From Acidobacteriota bacterium (GTDB lineage Bacteria > Acidobacteriota > Terriglobia > Acidiferrales > UBA7541), in contig QHYF01000071.1 in assembly GCA_003224075.1 (NCBI GenBank), positions 1 to 16,953 of the forward strand: a DNA stretch of 16,953 nucleotides, written 5' to 3'. The translations under genes and the position numbers were made by a program. Each line of letters starts with the position of its first letter. Positions within the stretch are counted from its first letter, which is position 1. This document shows, piece by piece, positions 1 through 7,200 of the stretch. The notes beneath the pieces are model-generated. The model did no database searches, had not been told where the DNA came from, and worked only from the letters and a program-made list of their open reading frames with translations.

Positions 1-1
1 G

Positions 2-220
2 GCGGGCTCGCGGATTTATTTGCCCCCCGGCGTGTCGCCTCGCCGCCCGGCAACAAAGTTCACCGTGCGGAAGGGCGACACGCTGTGGAAAATTGCGCAA
101 ACACAGCTCGGTCATGCTTCCTTCTGGTCTTGCATCGCCCGCACCAACCCGGACATCCTTGATGCGAACCTCATCCACGAGGGCCAAGTGCTGCTCCTCC
201 CCGTCGGCTGTGCTCCCTAG
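2..220 (+). CDS. C-terminal fragment of a LysM-domain protein (5' end outside window)
   Basis: The reading frame is open from base 2 to a TAG at 218-220, so the window holds only about the last 72 residues. The fragment carries one LysM domain, the roughly 45-residue module that binds peptidoglycan or chitin. Visible landmarks are the start VRKGDTLWKIA, the central NPDI and the end IHEGQVLLLP, all typical of LysM. The domain reaches almost to the C-terminus, with only VGCAP after it. Residues before it (PPGVSPRRPA) look like a proline/arginine-rich linker, which suggests a C-terminal LysM on a larger envelope protein, for example a cell-wall hydrolase or a LysM-anchored protein. A TTG at 20 could serve as a start for a 66-residue protein, but no ribosome binding site can be seen and the frame continues upstream. 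I therefore favour a truncated larger gene. The identity of the rest of the protein cannot be inferred. Confidence 0.8.
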   Translation, partial: AGSRIYLPPGVSPRRPATKFTVRKGDTLWKIAQTQLGHASFWSCIARTNPDILDANLIHEGQVLLLPVGCAP

Positions 221-601
221 CTGCCTTGTTTTGCAAAGGCGACCTGCTGCAACTCAGAATAGGTAATTGGGTATACGGAATCTTCAGAATTTGGTAAGTT
301 GCTTCAGTTTTTGGGACCTCGGACCCGCCTCCTCGCCCTTATCTCCAATGACCTATTCATAAGTTATTGATATGAAGGCGCTTTGTTAGAAATTTGCTTT
401 ATACGTTTCTGGCACCGAGATTGCGAACTTTGATTGGGGCTCCGTACGCTTCACAGGGGGAAAACTCTGATCGAAGATTAGAGATTCTGCCGAACCGCAC
501 CCGTTTCAGGGTGTTTTGATCCACGGTCACCACCATGATAGCGGTTCCAGGCGTTCTCACGGCCATCTGACGGAGTGCTTTTTGCCAGGAGGAACGGAAT
601 A
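221..601. other. Non-coding stretch upstream of the Oar-like transporter
   Basis: No convincing gene is found in these 380 bases on either strand. The stretch is richer in A and T than its surroundings, especially around 356-410, and it must hold the promoter and leader of the transporter gene. No -35/-10 pair is good enough to report. A short stem-loop followed by four T residues lies at 498-517 and is listed separately. No riboswitch class was recognised. Confidence 0.5.
498..517 (+). promoter_or_regulatory. Short stem-loop plus T-run in the transporter leader (possible attenuator)
   Basis: CACCC (498-502) pairs with GGGTG (509-513) around the loop GTTTCA, followed directly by TTTT at 514-517. 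The shape is that of a small intrinsic terminator about 85 bases before the transporter start codon. Five base pairs and four T residues make a weak terminator, so this may be chance. Confidence 0.25.
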
Positions 602-3600
602 ATGGAGGTTCATGTGAACAAAGCGTCGATGATTCGAAGGGTGTTCTTAGGCCTCTTCTTTTTTGTCGTACTTTTCGCTGGGTTGGGCAGCGCAGCGTTC
701 GCGCAATCCACTGCGGCGTTGAGCGGCACTGTAACGGATCCCACTGGGGCAGCGATTCCCAACGCTAGGGTCGTCGCGACGAACCAGGCCACGGGCGTTG
801 AATCGGTCACAAAAACAGATTCCTCCGGGGCATATCTCTTCCCCTCCTTTCCGATCGGAGTTTATCGCATCGAGTTCAGGGCTACGAGTTTCCAAACGGC
901 GGTGATCTCGAACCTCAAACTTGAGGTAGCAACCTCAGTCACTGAGAACGTTCAACTCAAGATCGGCGAAGCCGCGGAACACGTGGAGATAGTCGCCGAT
1001 GCGGCCATCATCGAAACGACAACGAACAGTATGGGCCAAGTCATCAACGACAAGACCGTGCAGGAAATCCCGCTGAATGGCCGCCACTTCACAGACCTGA
1101 CCCTGCTGACCCCCGGGACGATGACGCCGCCTGCAAACGGCTTTCTCTCTGCGCCGCTACGCGGACAAGGCTCCTTCGGGGTCAATACTGCTGGCCAGCG
1201 CGAAGACACGACGAATTGGCTGGTCAATGGCATCAATTTGAACGACAACGTTCAGAACCAGATTACCTTCCAGCCGCCGATCGATACGCTCGCGGAGTCC
1301 AAGATCGACAACTCAGCATTTCCAGCAGAGTACGGACGGAACTCGGGCGCCATCGTAAACCTCGCGACTCGTTCCGGAACCAATGCATACCACGGCGAGC
1401 TGTTCGAGTTTTTCCGCAACAATGATCTGGACGCGCGAAACTTCTTTAATACTGTGCCGACCCTGCAAGCCCCTTTCCAACGCAACGAATTCGGTGCAGA
1501 CTTTGGCGGCCCTATCAAGAAGAACAAAGCGTTCTTTTTCCTTGCTTACGAAGGAATTCGCCAACATCAACTCCTTACCGTCACTAGTACCGTCCCAAGC
1601 CAAAATCAAAGAGCCGCGGTTACGTCGCCGGCAGTACAGAAGCTCTTGCCGCTCATTCCCCCTGCCAATTTCCACCAAGCCACCGATGCGTCAGCTGCCC
1701 CGGCTGATTTTACGGGCTTTACGGGAGGCACGCTGGCGAATGTGTCTCTGAACCAAGGATCTGCGGATATTGACGTCGAACTTAGACAAAGCGACCGGCT
1801 TCACGGTTATTACGTTGTTCAGAAGGACCTTCGCCAAGAGCCCACGGCAGGCGGCGCGATCGCGACGAACATTCCTGGATTCGGCGACACGCGCGACGGC
1901 TTTCGCCATCTGGCCACACTCAGCGAAGACCACACCTTTGGCCCGGCGCTTGCCAACACGGTGCGTCTAGGTTTCAACCGTATCCACCTAACCTTCACGC
2001 CCAACGGACTGTTGGACCCCACAAAGTTCAATATCGGCATGCCGGCGGGCTCGCCGGCAGCCACGGGGTTGCCGTTTTTCAACGTCGCCGGCACCTTGGG
2101 CTTTGGCGGCCCCACCGGCGAACCGCAAGGCCGCGGCGATACCACGGCAGTTCTGAATGACACATTGAACTGGCTCAAAGGGCGGCACTCCTTCGCCTTC
2201 GGCGGAGAAACCCGGCGCGCTTATAACAACAACATTGCAGAGAACATCGGGAGTTTTAGTTTCACGACATTGGCAAACTTCCTGGCAGACAAATCCAATG
2301 CGTTTACCGACCTGCTCGGCTCAGGGAATAACAAGATCCTTCAGCCCGCTTATGACGTTTTTGCCCAGGACAGCTTCAAATGGAAACCCCACTTCACACT
2401 GAACATTGGCCTTCGTTACGCCTGGAACTCCACTCCTTCGGAAGCAGCCAATCGCTTCACAAACTTTGACCAGGCAACCGGCACGCTGGTTCAGGCCAGC
2501 CAGCCCTATCACACGAACAACAAGAACTTCCAGCCGCGCATCGGCTTTGCCTGGGACCCTTTCAAAAGTGGCAAGACCTCTGTCCGCGCGGCTTACGCCA
2601 TCATGACTCAGGACCCCACAACCAATATTGTCACCGGGCTCAGCTCCAATCCGCTGTTCGCTGTGCCGCTCTCCCTCAGTTCGGCGTCGAGCAGCATCAC
2701 TTTGGAGAATCCCTTCCCGGCAGGCACCGGCATCAGCCTGGGTCCCTCTGCCATTAACTCCAATTTCGACGACATGTATGCCCAAGACTGGAACCTGACG
2801 ATCCAGCGCCAGATTACTTCCAATCTGGGAATTGAAGTAGCTTATGTGGGCATGAAGGCCACGCATTTACAGCTCACTCAGAACATCAATCAGCCCTTCG
2901 TCACCGGCGGCGTCTACGGAAGTACACGCCCGTTTCCGACGCTTCCACTGACGAGTCCGGTAATTCCGGCGCAATGCGCTCCGCCCAACCCCATCTGCCC
3001 CATCGGTAACTTTAACCAGGTAAACAGCGTCGGGAACTCGAACTACAACGCGCTGTGGGCAACGGTCAACAAGCATTTCTCCCGCGGCCTCCAGTTTTCA
3101 GCTTCCTACACTTTTTCCAAGTCGCTGGACTACAACTCTCTTTCTACGGGAGAGAGTTTAATCATCCAAGACGCCTATAACCCGCGTGGCGATTATGGTC
3201 GGTCAGAGTTCGACGCACGCCACCGCTTTGTCCTCAGCGGCTTCTACGAGTTGCCCTTCAGAGCCAACCGTCTCGTCTCTGGATGGCAATTGGGCATCAT
3301 CACGCAGGCCCAGAGTGGTAATCCCATCAATCCGACAATTGCCATCGGTCCGGGCCCCGGAATCTCTCTAACAGTCAGGCCGGACCTGACCGGGGCCGTC
3401 CAGACAACCGGAGATCCTGCGCAATGGTTCGCAAACAAGGCGGTTTTCGTCTTGCCCTGCGTCGCCGGAGTGTGCCATCCCGGGACTTTGGGTCGCGATG
3501 CGATCACCGGCCCTAATTTCCTCAATACCGATTTCTCAGTCAGAAAAAACACGAAAATTACTGAGAGATTGACTCTCCAATTCCGGACCGAGATGTTTGA

Positions 3601-3742
3601 CGTGTTCAACCATCCGAACTTCGGCAACCCTGTCCTTAACGTGGCAAGTACATCATTTGGAAGAATTCAGTCCACGCGCTTTCCAACAGGCGATTTCGGG
3701 TCAGCAAGGCAAATTCAGTTTGCCTTGAAACTGCTCTTCTGA
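602..3742 (+). CDS. Oar-like TonB-dependent outer-membrane transporter
   Basis: This 1046-residue protein looks like an Oar/CarO-type TonB-dependent transporter, a family greatly expanded in Acidobacteriota. It would take up a large ligand across the outer membrane using TonB energy; the ligand cannot be told from sequence. Residues 11-34 form a signal peptide ending AAFA|Q. Residues about 38-121 form a carboxypeptidase-regulatory-like (CarboxypepD_reg) beta-sandwich (SGTVTDPTGAAIPNARV). A plug-like segment follows (PLNGRHFTDLTLLTPG), then YGRNSGAIVNLATRSGTN, which marks entry to the beta-barrel. The protein ends in phenylalanine, as outer-membrane barrels usually do. The ATG at 602 is chosen because AGGAGG at 587-592 sits nine bases upstream; a GTG at 575 precedes that site and lacks its own. 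The gene stands alone, with no SusD partner, sigma factor or anti-sigma gene beside it. An intrinsic terminator follows. Confidence 0.92.
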   Translation: MEVHVNKASMIRRVFLGLFFFVVLFAGLGSAAFAQSTAALSGTVTDPTGAAIPNARVVATNQATGVESVTKTDSSGAYLFPSFPIGVYRIEFRATSFQTAVISNLKLEVATSVTENVQLKIGEAAEHVEIVADAAIIETTTNSMGQVINDKTVQEIPLNGRHFTDLTLLTPGTMTPPANGFLSAPLRGQGSFGVNTAGQREDTTNWLVNGINLNDNVQNQITFQPPIDTLAESKIDNSAFPAEYGRNSGAIVNLATRSGTNAYHGELFEFFRNNDLDARNFFNTVPTLQAPFQRNEFGADFGGPIKKNKAFFFLAYEGIRQHQLLTVTSTVPSQNQRAAVTSPAVQKLLPLIPPANFHQATDASAAPADFTGFTGGTLANVSLNQGSADIDVELRQSDRLHGYYVVQKDLRQEPTAGGAIATNIPGFGDTRDGFRHLATLSEDHTFGPALANTVRLGFNRIHLTFTPNGLLDPTKFNIGMPAGSPAATGLPFFNVAGTLGFGGPTGEPQGRGDTTAVLNDTLNWLKGRHSFAFGGETRRAYNNNIAENIGSFSFTTLANFLADKSNAFTDLLGSGNNKILQPAYDVFAQDSFKWKPHFTLNIGLRYAWNSTPSEAANRFTNFDQATGTLVQASQPYHTNNKNFQPRIGFAWDPFKSGKTSVRAAYAIMTQDPTTNIVTGLSSNPLFAVPLSLSSASSSITLENPFPAGTGISLGPSAINSNFDDMYAQDWNLTIQRQITSNLGIEVAYVGMKATHLQLTQNINQPFVTGGVYGSTRPFPTLPLTSPVIPAQCAPPNPICPIGNFNQVNSVGNSNYNALWATVNKHFSRGLQFSASYTFSKSLDYNSLSTGESLIIQDAYNPRGDYGRSEFDARHRFVLSGFYELPFRANRLVSGWQLGIITQAQSGNPINPTIAIGPGPGISLTVRPDLTGAVQTTGDPAQWFANKAVFVLPCVAGVCHPGTLGRDAITGPNFLNTDFSVRKNTKITERLTLQFRTEMFDVFNHPNFGNPVLNVASTSFGRIQSTRFPTGDFGSARQIQFALKLLF

Positions 3743-3815
3743 CGAATCGACTGCTTGGAGTTTGTTCGGGTCCCATCGACCGCTTAGCTGTTACGTGTTC
3801 AAGGACTTGACTTCC

Positions 3816-3847
3816 AAGAGGGCGGGCTTCAGCCCGCCCTCTTTTTT
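3816..3847 (+). terminator. Strong Rho-independent terminator after the transporter gene
   Basis: GAGGGCGGGC (3818-3827) pairs perfectly with GCCCGCCCTC (3832-3841) around a TTCA tetraloop, and six T residues follow at 3842-3847. Two further A-T pairs can form at the base. It lies 75 bases after the stop codon of the Oar-like gene. Confidence 0.92.
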
Positions 3848-3951
3848 CGGTGCGCGACTTTTCCTTTGGTTCCGCTTTGGGGCTCGCACCGAACCGCGTG
3901 GATCGAAAATTCTGCTAACGGACCGCCAACCACGCGGCCCCTCACGCAGTT

Positions 3952-3980
3952 TTCAGATACAATAGAAGACAGTCTACAAT
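3952..3980 (+). promoter_or_regulatory. Candidate sigma-70 promoter for the aminotransferase-transporter unit
   Basis: TTCAGA at 3952-3957 (four of six -35 matches), a 17-base spacer and TACAAT at 3975-3980 (five of six -10 matches) would start transcription near 3987, about 12 bases before the GTG start at 3999. A second TACAAT at 3958-3963 lacks a partner. The call rests on pattern only. Confidence 0.4.
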
Positions 3981-3998
3981 TCGAATCATGAGGACCAG

Positions 3999-4868
3999 GT
4001 GATTCACCCGAACGTTTTTCACAACGACCGTCTTCTGCCCATCGAGAAAGTCCGTCTTTCTCCGGGCCAGGCCGGCCTCATTTGCGGCTGGGGCATCTTC
4101 ACCACGCTGCGCATCTCCCGCAGTGAAGCTTTTGCCTACGAGCGCCACTGGCGCCGCCTCGAAAAAGACGCCGCTGTCACCCGCCTTCCGATGGCCTACA
4201 CCGCGGCCAAGGTCCGCGTCCATCTTCACGAAGTCATTCGCGCCAACAAAGTCGCGGAAGGCTGCGCGCGCATCTATCTCGTTTACAATACCGTGGGCTT
4301 CTGGCAGAGCGACGAGAAACACCCGCAAGTCGATCTGATTATTTACACCGCGCCGCTCCCGGAGCACCGTGAAATCGTCCGCCTCGCGCTCCGCCACGAC
4401 GGCCGCCATGCGGCTTCTCCTCTCGCGGGCGTAAAAAGCATCTCCTGGCTCAACAATGTCTGGGCCGTCGCGGAAGCGAACAAAGAAGGTTTCGACGAAG
4501 TCGTCATGCTCAACGAACGCGGCGAAGTTGCCGAATGCACTTCCGCGAACATTTTCGCGGTCAAGAACGGCAAGATCCTCACGCCCCCACTCAACTCCGG
4601 CTGCCTCGAAGGCGTCACCCGCGGCATCCTGATGGAAATCGCGCCCGAAGCCGGCGTATCCGTGGTCGAACAGTCGCTCCGCCCCGAGGACGTCTACTCC
4701 GCGGACGAGGTTTTCATTTCCTCCACGAATCGCAATCTCATCGGCGCCGGTGAGATTGCCGGCCACAGAATTCCCGCCCCCGGCCCGGTCTGCCGCCGCT
4801 TGAACGAACTGTTCGACGCCTACGTTGAGGACTACGTCACCCGCCGCCTCGCATCCGCAGCGAGATAA
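3999..4868 (+). CDS. Class IV PLP-dependent aminotransferase
   Basis: This 289-residue cytoplasmic enzyme belongs to the fold-type IV aminotransferases, which include branched-chain aminotransferase, D-amino-acid transaminase and aminodeoxychorismate lyase. All use pyridoxal phosphate. The catalytic lysine is predicted as K146 in GVKSISWLNNVWA, and E179 in GEVAECTSANIF is the likely partner of the pyridine nitrogen. The phosphate-binding region appears as LEGVTRG around 203-209. The N-terminus (FHNDRLLPIEKVRLSP...GWGIFTTLRI) aligns with the usual family start, which supports the GTG at 3999; GAGG or AGGA at 3990-3994 would serve as the ribosome binding site. An ATG at 3988 is closed by TGA within four codons. 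Family members cannot be told apart safely by eye, so no gene symbol is given. The Fsr-like transporter gene begins 32 bases downstream, so the two are probably co-transcribed. Confidence 0.88.
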   Translation: MIHPNVFHNDRLLPIEKVRLSPGQAGLICGWGIFTTLRISRSEAFAYERHWRRLEKDAAVTRLPMAYTAAKVRVHLHEVIRANKVAEGCARIYLVYNTVGFWQSDEKHPQVDLIIYTAPLPEHREIVRLALRHDGRHAASPLAGVKSISWLNNVWAVAEANKEGFDEVVMLNERGEVAECTSANIFAVKNGKILTPPLNSGCLEGVTRGILMEIAPEAGVSVVEQSLRPEDVYSADEVFISSTNRNLIGAGEIAGHRIPAPGPVCRRLNELFDAYVEDYVTRRLASAAR

Positions 4869-4900
4869 TCTCCATGATGATTCCGGGAATCCCGACGTAG

Positions 4901-6178
4901 ATGTCGACCGATGCCAATCTGACTGCGTTGCAAGCCGACGCTCGCACAGACACAACGGACAAGACCGTCTTCAAGATTCTTCTGGCCATCAGCTTTTGCC
5001 ACCTCTTGAACGATACAGTTCAATCGCTGATCCCCGCCATTTATCCGCTACTCAAGAACACTTTCCATCTTGATTTAGGGCAAGTGGGTCTCATCGCCCT
5101 CACGTCGCAGGTCACTGCTTCTCTTCTGCAGCCCTTGGTGGGGCTTTACACCGACCGGCGTCCCCAGCCGTACTCCCTGGCCGTCGGCATGGGAATCACC
5201 CTGATTGGTTTGCTGGCCTTCGCCATGGCTCCGACCTTCGGCACCATTCTGGCGGCTGCGGCACTGGTTGGTATCGGTTCCGCGGTGTTTCACCCTGAGT
5301 CATCGCGTGTTGCCCGAATGGCCTCCGGTGGACAGCACGGACTGGCGCAATCGCTTTTTCAGGTCGGTGGCAACGCTGGCTCTGCCTTGGGCCCATTGCT
5401 TGCGGCGTTCTTCCTCACCAAGGGGCAATCCAGCATCGCCCGATTTTCGTTCCTGGCTTTGCTCGGCATCGTCATGCTCGTCAACATTGGATCGTGGGCC
5501 AGGCAGCACAAGTCGTATCAGCCGAAATCAATTTCCATTGATGAGGCCCGCCTCGCGCCCGTGGCGGCTTCGACGCGGCGTCCGGTTTTGCCGGCCAAAA
5601 AGATCGCGTTGTGCCTCGCAATCTTGGTTGCTCTGATGTTTTCGAAGTTCTTCTACATGGCCAGCATGATGAGCTACTACACGTTTTATTTGATGAACAA
5701 GTTTCACGTTTCCGTGCAAAGCGCCCAGCTCCACCTTTTCGTGTTTCTCGGCGCCGTAGCCGCGGGAACCATCATTGGCGGCCCGGTGGGCGACAAGATC
5801 GGCCGCAAGTACGTGATCTGGTGCTCCATTCTTGGCGTTCTCCCGTTCACTTTGCTCTTGCCCTACTCCAACTTGTTTTGGACCAGCATTCTCAGCGTCG
5901 TGATCGGGCTCATCCTCGCTTCGGCTTTTTCCGCGATTGTTGTCTATGCCCAGGAACTCGTTCCCGGACGCGTGGGCGCAGTCTCCGGTCTTTACTTCGG
6001 GCTCGCCTTTGGACTCGGTGGCGTAGGCGCCGCTCTTTTGGGCAAGCTCGCCGATCTAATGGATATCAACTTCGTTTATCACGTCTGCTCGTTTCTCCCT
6101 GCGATCGGGATCCTGACCGCGCTCTTACCCGATTTGGCTCCATTCAAAACGCCTGGTCAGCAGAATCACGCAGGCTAA
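4901..6178 (+). CDS. fsr: Major facilitator transporter, fosmidomycin-resistance (Fsr) family
   Basis: This 425-residue inner-membrane protein has about 12 hydrophobic segments and is a major facilitator efflux pump. It resembles Escherichia coli Fsr: near the N-terminus it has HLLNDTVQSLIPAIYPLL, and residues 131-144 read HPESSRVARMASGG, a block I recognise from Fsr, followed by GLAQSLFQVGGNAGSALGP. The second half has GDKIGRKYVIW, the usual major facilitator loop between helices. Fsr exports fosmidomycin, an inhibitor of the isoprenoid enzyme DXR; the natural substrate in this organism is unknown. A longer polar loop around residues 195-235 separates the two six-helix halves. The ATG at 4901 follows the aminotransferase stop by 32 bases but has no strong ribosome binding site, so translational coupling is possible. 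The gene symbol rests on family similarity and does not imply tested resistance. Confidence 0.85.
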   Translation: MSTDANLTALQADARTDTTDKTVFKILLAISFCHLLNDTVQSLIPAIYPLLKNTFHLDLGQVGLIALTSQVTASLLQPLVGLYTDRRPQPYSLAVGMGITLIGLLAFAMAPTFGTILAAAALVGIGSAVFHPESSRVARMASGGQHGLAQSLFQVGGNAGSALGPLLAAFFLTKGQSSIARFSFLALLGIVMLVNIGSWARQHKSYQPKSISIDEARLAPVAASTRRPVLPAKKIALCLAILVALMFSKFFYMASMMSYYTFYLMNKFHVSVQSAQLHLFVFLGAVAAGTIIGGPVGDKIGRKYVIWCSILGVLPFTLLLPYSNLFWTSILSVVIGLILASAFSAIVVYAQELVPGRVGAVSGLYFGLAFGLGGVGAALLGKLADLMDINFVYHVCSFLPAIGILTALLPDLAPFKTPGQQNHAG

Positions 6179-6359
6179 ATTAGTCCCTGCTTTTCGTGTT
6201 CCTTCATCGCTAGAACTCTCAGTACGCCAACATTGCCCGCACACTGAACTTCTTACCTCGCCACGAACCTCAGACGGCTACTATCCCCTGTTTTTCAAAC
6301 AACTTAGACTGGCATCCTCTGGAATACTGCCTGCGTCCTTTCTCAGGTAGGAGGTGCAC

Positions 6360-6974
6360 ATGCATCTACCCAAACGCAGTTATCTGATGGTGGCGGGGAC
6401 CGTGCTGTTGGCGGTTGCGCTGGGCTTCAGCGCCACTGTTTACGCCGGTCACCCCGACCCCATCACTATTCCGGAGCGCACGCGGATCCACGTCACCCTG
6501 GATCAGTCGCTAGCCAGCAACAAGAACAAGGCCGGCGATCACTTCCAGGCGACGGTCAATGAGCCGGTCGTCGTGGACGGCAAGACCGCCATCCCTCAAG
6601 GCACGCATGTCGAGGGGCGAGTCGTGGACGCGCGCAAATCCGGACACCTGAAGGGCAGGGCGGATCTCCGTTTGGCCCTTGATGCAGTACAGATGAACGG
6701 CCAAACCTATGACCTGCGCACCACCTCGGCGGGTCGTGCCGCTGTCAGCCACAAGAAGCGCAACTGGGCGTGGATTGGTGGCGGTGCGGGCGGCGGCGCT
6801 CTAATCGGCGCCCTCGCGGCCGGTGGCGAAGGCGCGCTCATCGGCGGGCCCATTGGAGCAGGCGCGGGTGTAACCGTCGCCTACTTCACCGGGAAAAAGG
6901 ACGTGAAGTATCCCGCCGAAACCCACCTAACCTTCCGCTTAGCGCAGCCCGCTACCCTCAACAACAAGGGCTAA
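6360..6974 (+). CDS. Secreted Gly-zipper protein of unknown function
   Basis: This protein has 204 residues. Residues 8-29 form a signal peptide ending TVYA. Residues about 35-120 form a beta-rich domain (IPERTRIHVTLDQSLASN, later AIPQGTHVEGRVVDA) of the type often seen in Acidobacteriota exported proteins. Residues 138-172 are a glycine/alanine-rich segment (GGGAGGGALIGALAAGG) matching the glycine-zipper pattern, which can pack into a membrane hairpin. The C-terminus returns to beta sequence (PAETHLTFRLAQP). The layout suggests a periplasmic or outer-membrane-associated protein, but I cannot assign a role. The ATG at 6360 is preferred because AGGAGG at 6349-6354 lies five bases upstream; the GTG at 6354 overlaps that site. 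It stands alone between two same-strand genes, 181 bases after the Fsr-like gene and 226 bases before the phosphatase. Confidence 0.82.
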   Translation: MHLPKRSYLMVAGTVLLAVALGFSATVYAGHPDPITIPERTRIHVTLDQSLASNKNKAGDHFQATVNEPVVVDGKTAIPQGTHVEGRVVDARKSGHLKGRADLRLALDAVQMNGQTYDLRTTSAGRAAVSHKKRNWAWIGGGAGGGALIGALAAGGEGALIGGPIGAGAGVTVAYFTGKKDVKYPAETHLTFRLAQPATLNNKG

Positions 6975-6982
6975 TCGGCATA

Positions 6983-7006
6983 CCATCTCTTCCCTGGAAG
7001 GGATGG
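6983..7006 (+). terminator. Hairpin after the Gly-zipper gene, no U-tract
   Basis: CCATC-T-CTTCC at 6983-6993 pairs with GGAAG-G-GATGG at 6996-7006, with a T-G wobble in the middle and a tight loop that would open to CCTG. It begins eight bases after the TAA. No T-run follows, so it may protect the mRNA end or slow polymerase rather than act as a classic intrinsic terminator. Confidence 0.4.
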
Positions 7007-7080
7007 GAAGGCGGTCGGGCCGCTGCAGGTCTTGAGCTAACCATTTCAGCTCACCGGCGGCCCTCCCCGCCCACGTTCAT

Positions 7081-7097
7081 CCCCGCTCCAGGCGGGG
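7081..7097. repeat. GC-rich inverted repeat in the gap before the phosphatase gene
   Basis: CCCCGC (7081-7086) and GCGGGG (7092-7097) form a perfect 6-base-pair stem around TCCAG. There is no T-run on either side. Its role is unknown; it may add to transcript-end structure after the Gly-zipper gene. Confidence 0.35.
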
Positions 7098-7171
7098 TGC
7101 AACTGAATTGGCGCCTAGTTCCTTAATCGTTTTACCTTCCTAGGCTACGGATCTCCCCGCTGCGTTTCGCG

Positions 7172-7180
7172 TGCTACAAT
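7172..7180 (+). promoter_or_regulatory. Extended -10 promoter candidate for the FHA-GAF-phosphatase gene
   Basis: TGCTACAAT at 7172-7180 fits an extended -10 element (TG, one base, then TACAAT with five of six matches). No good -35 lies at the right distance, which extended -10 promoters can tolerate. Transcription would start near 7187 and leave a leader of about 14 bases before the ATG at 7201. Confidence 0.45.
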
Positions 7181-7200
7181 GGCGGTCTTGGGACTCACCC

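Noticed and set aside
575..601. GTG at 575 as start of the Oar-like gene
   Set aside because: It lies before the AGGAGG at 587-592 that clearly serves the ATG at 602, and the nine extra residues do not look like part of the signal peptide.
3942..4955. Long - strand frame of 337 codons opposite the aminotransferase
   Set aside because: It is a shadow of the high-GC coding strand. Its translation is Arg/Gly/Asp/Ala-rich with no recognisable domain, while the + strand protein has intact catalytic motifs.
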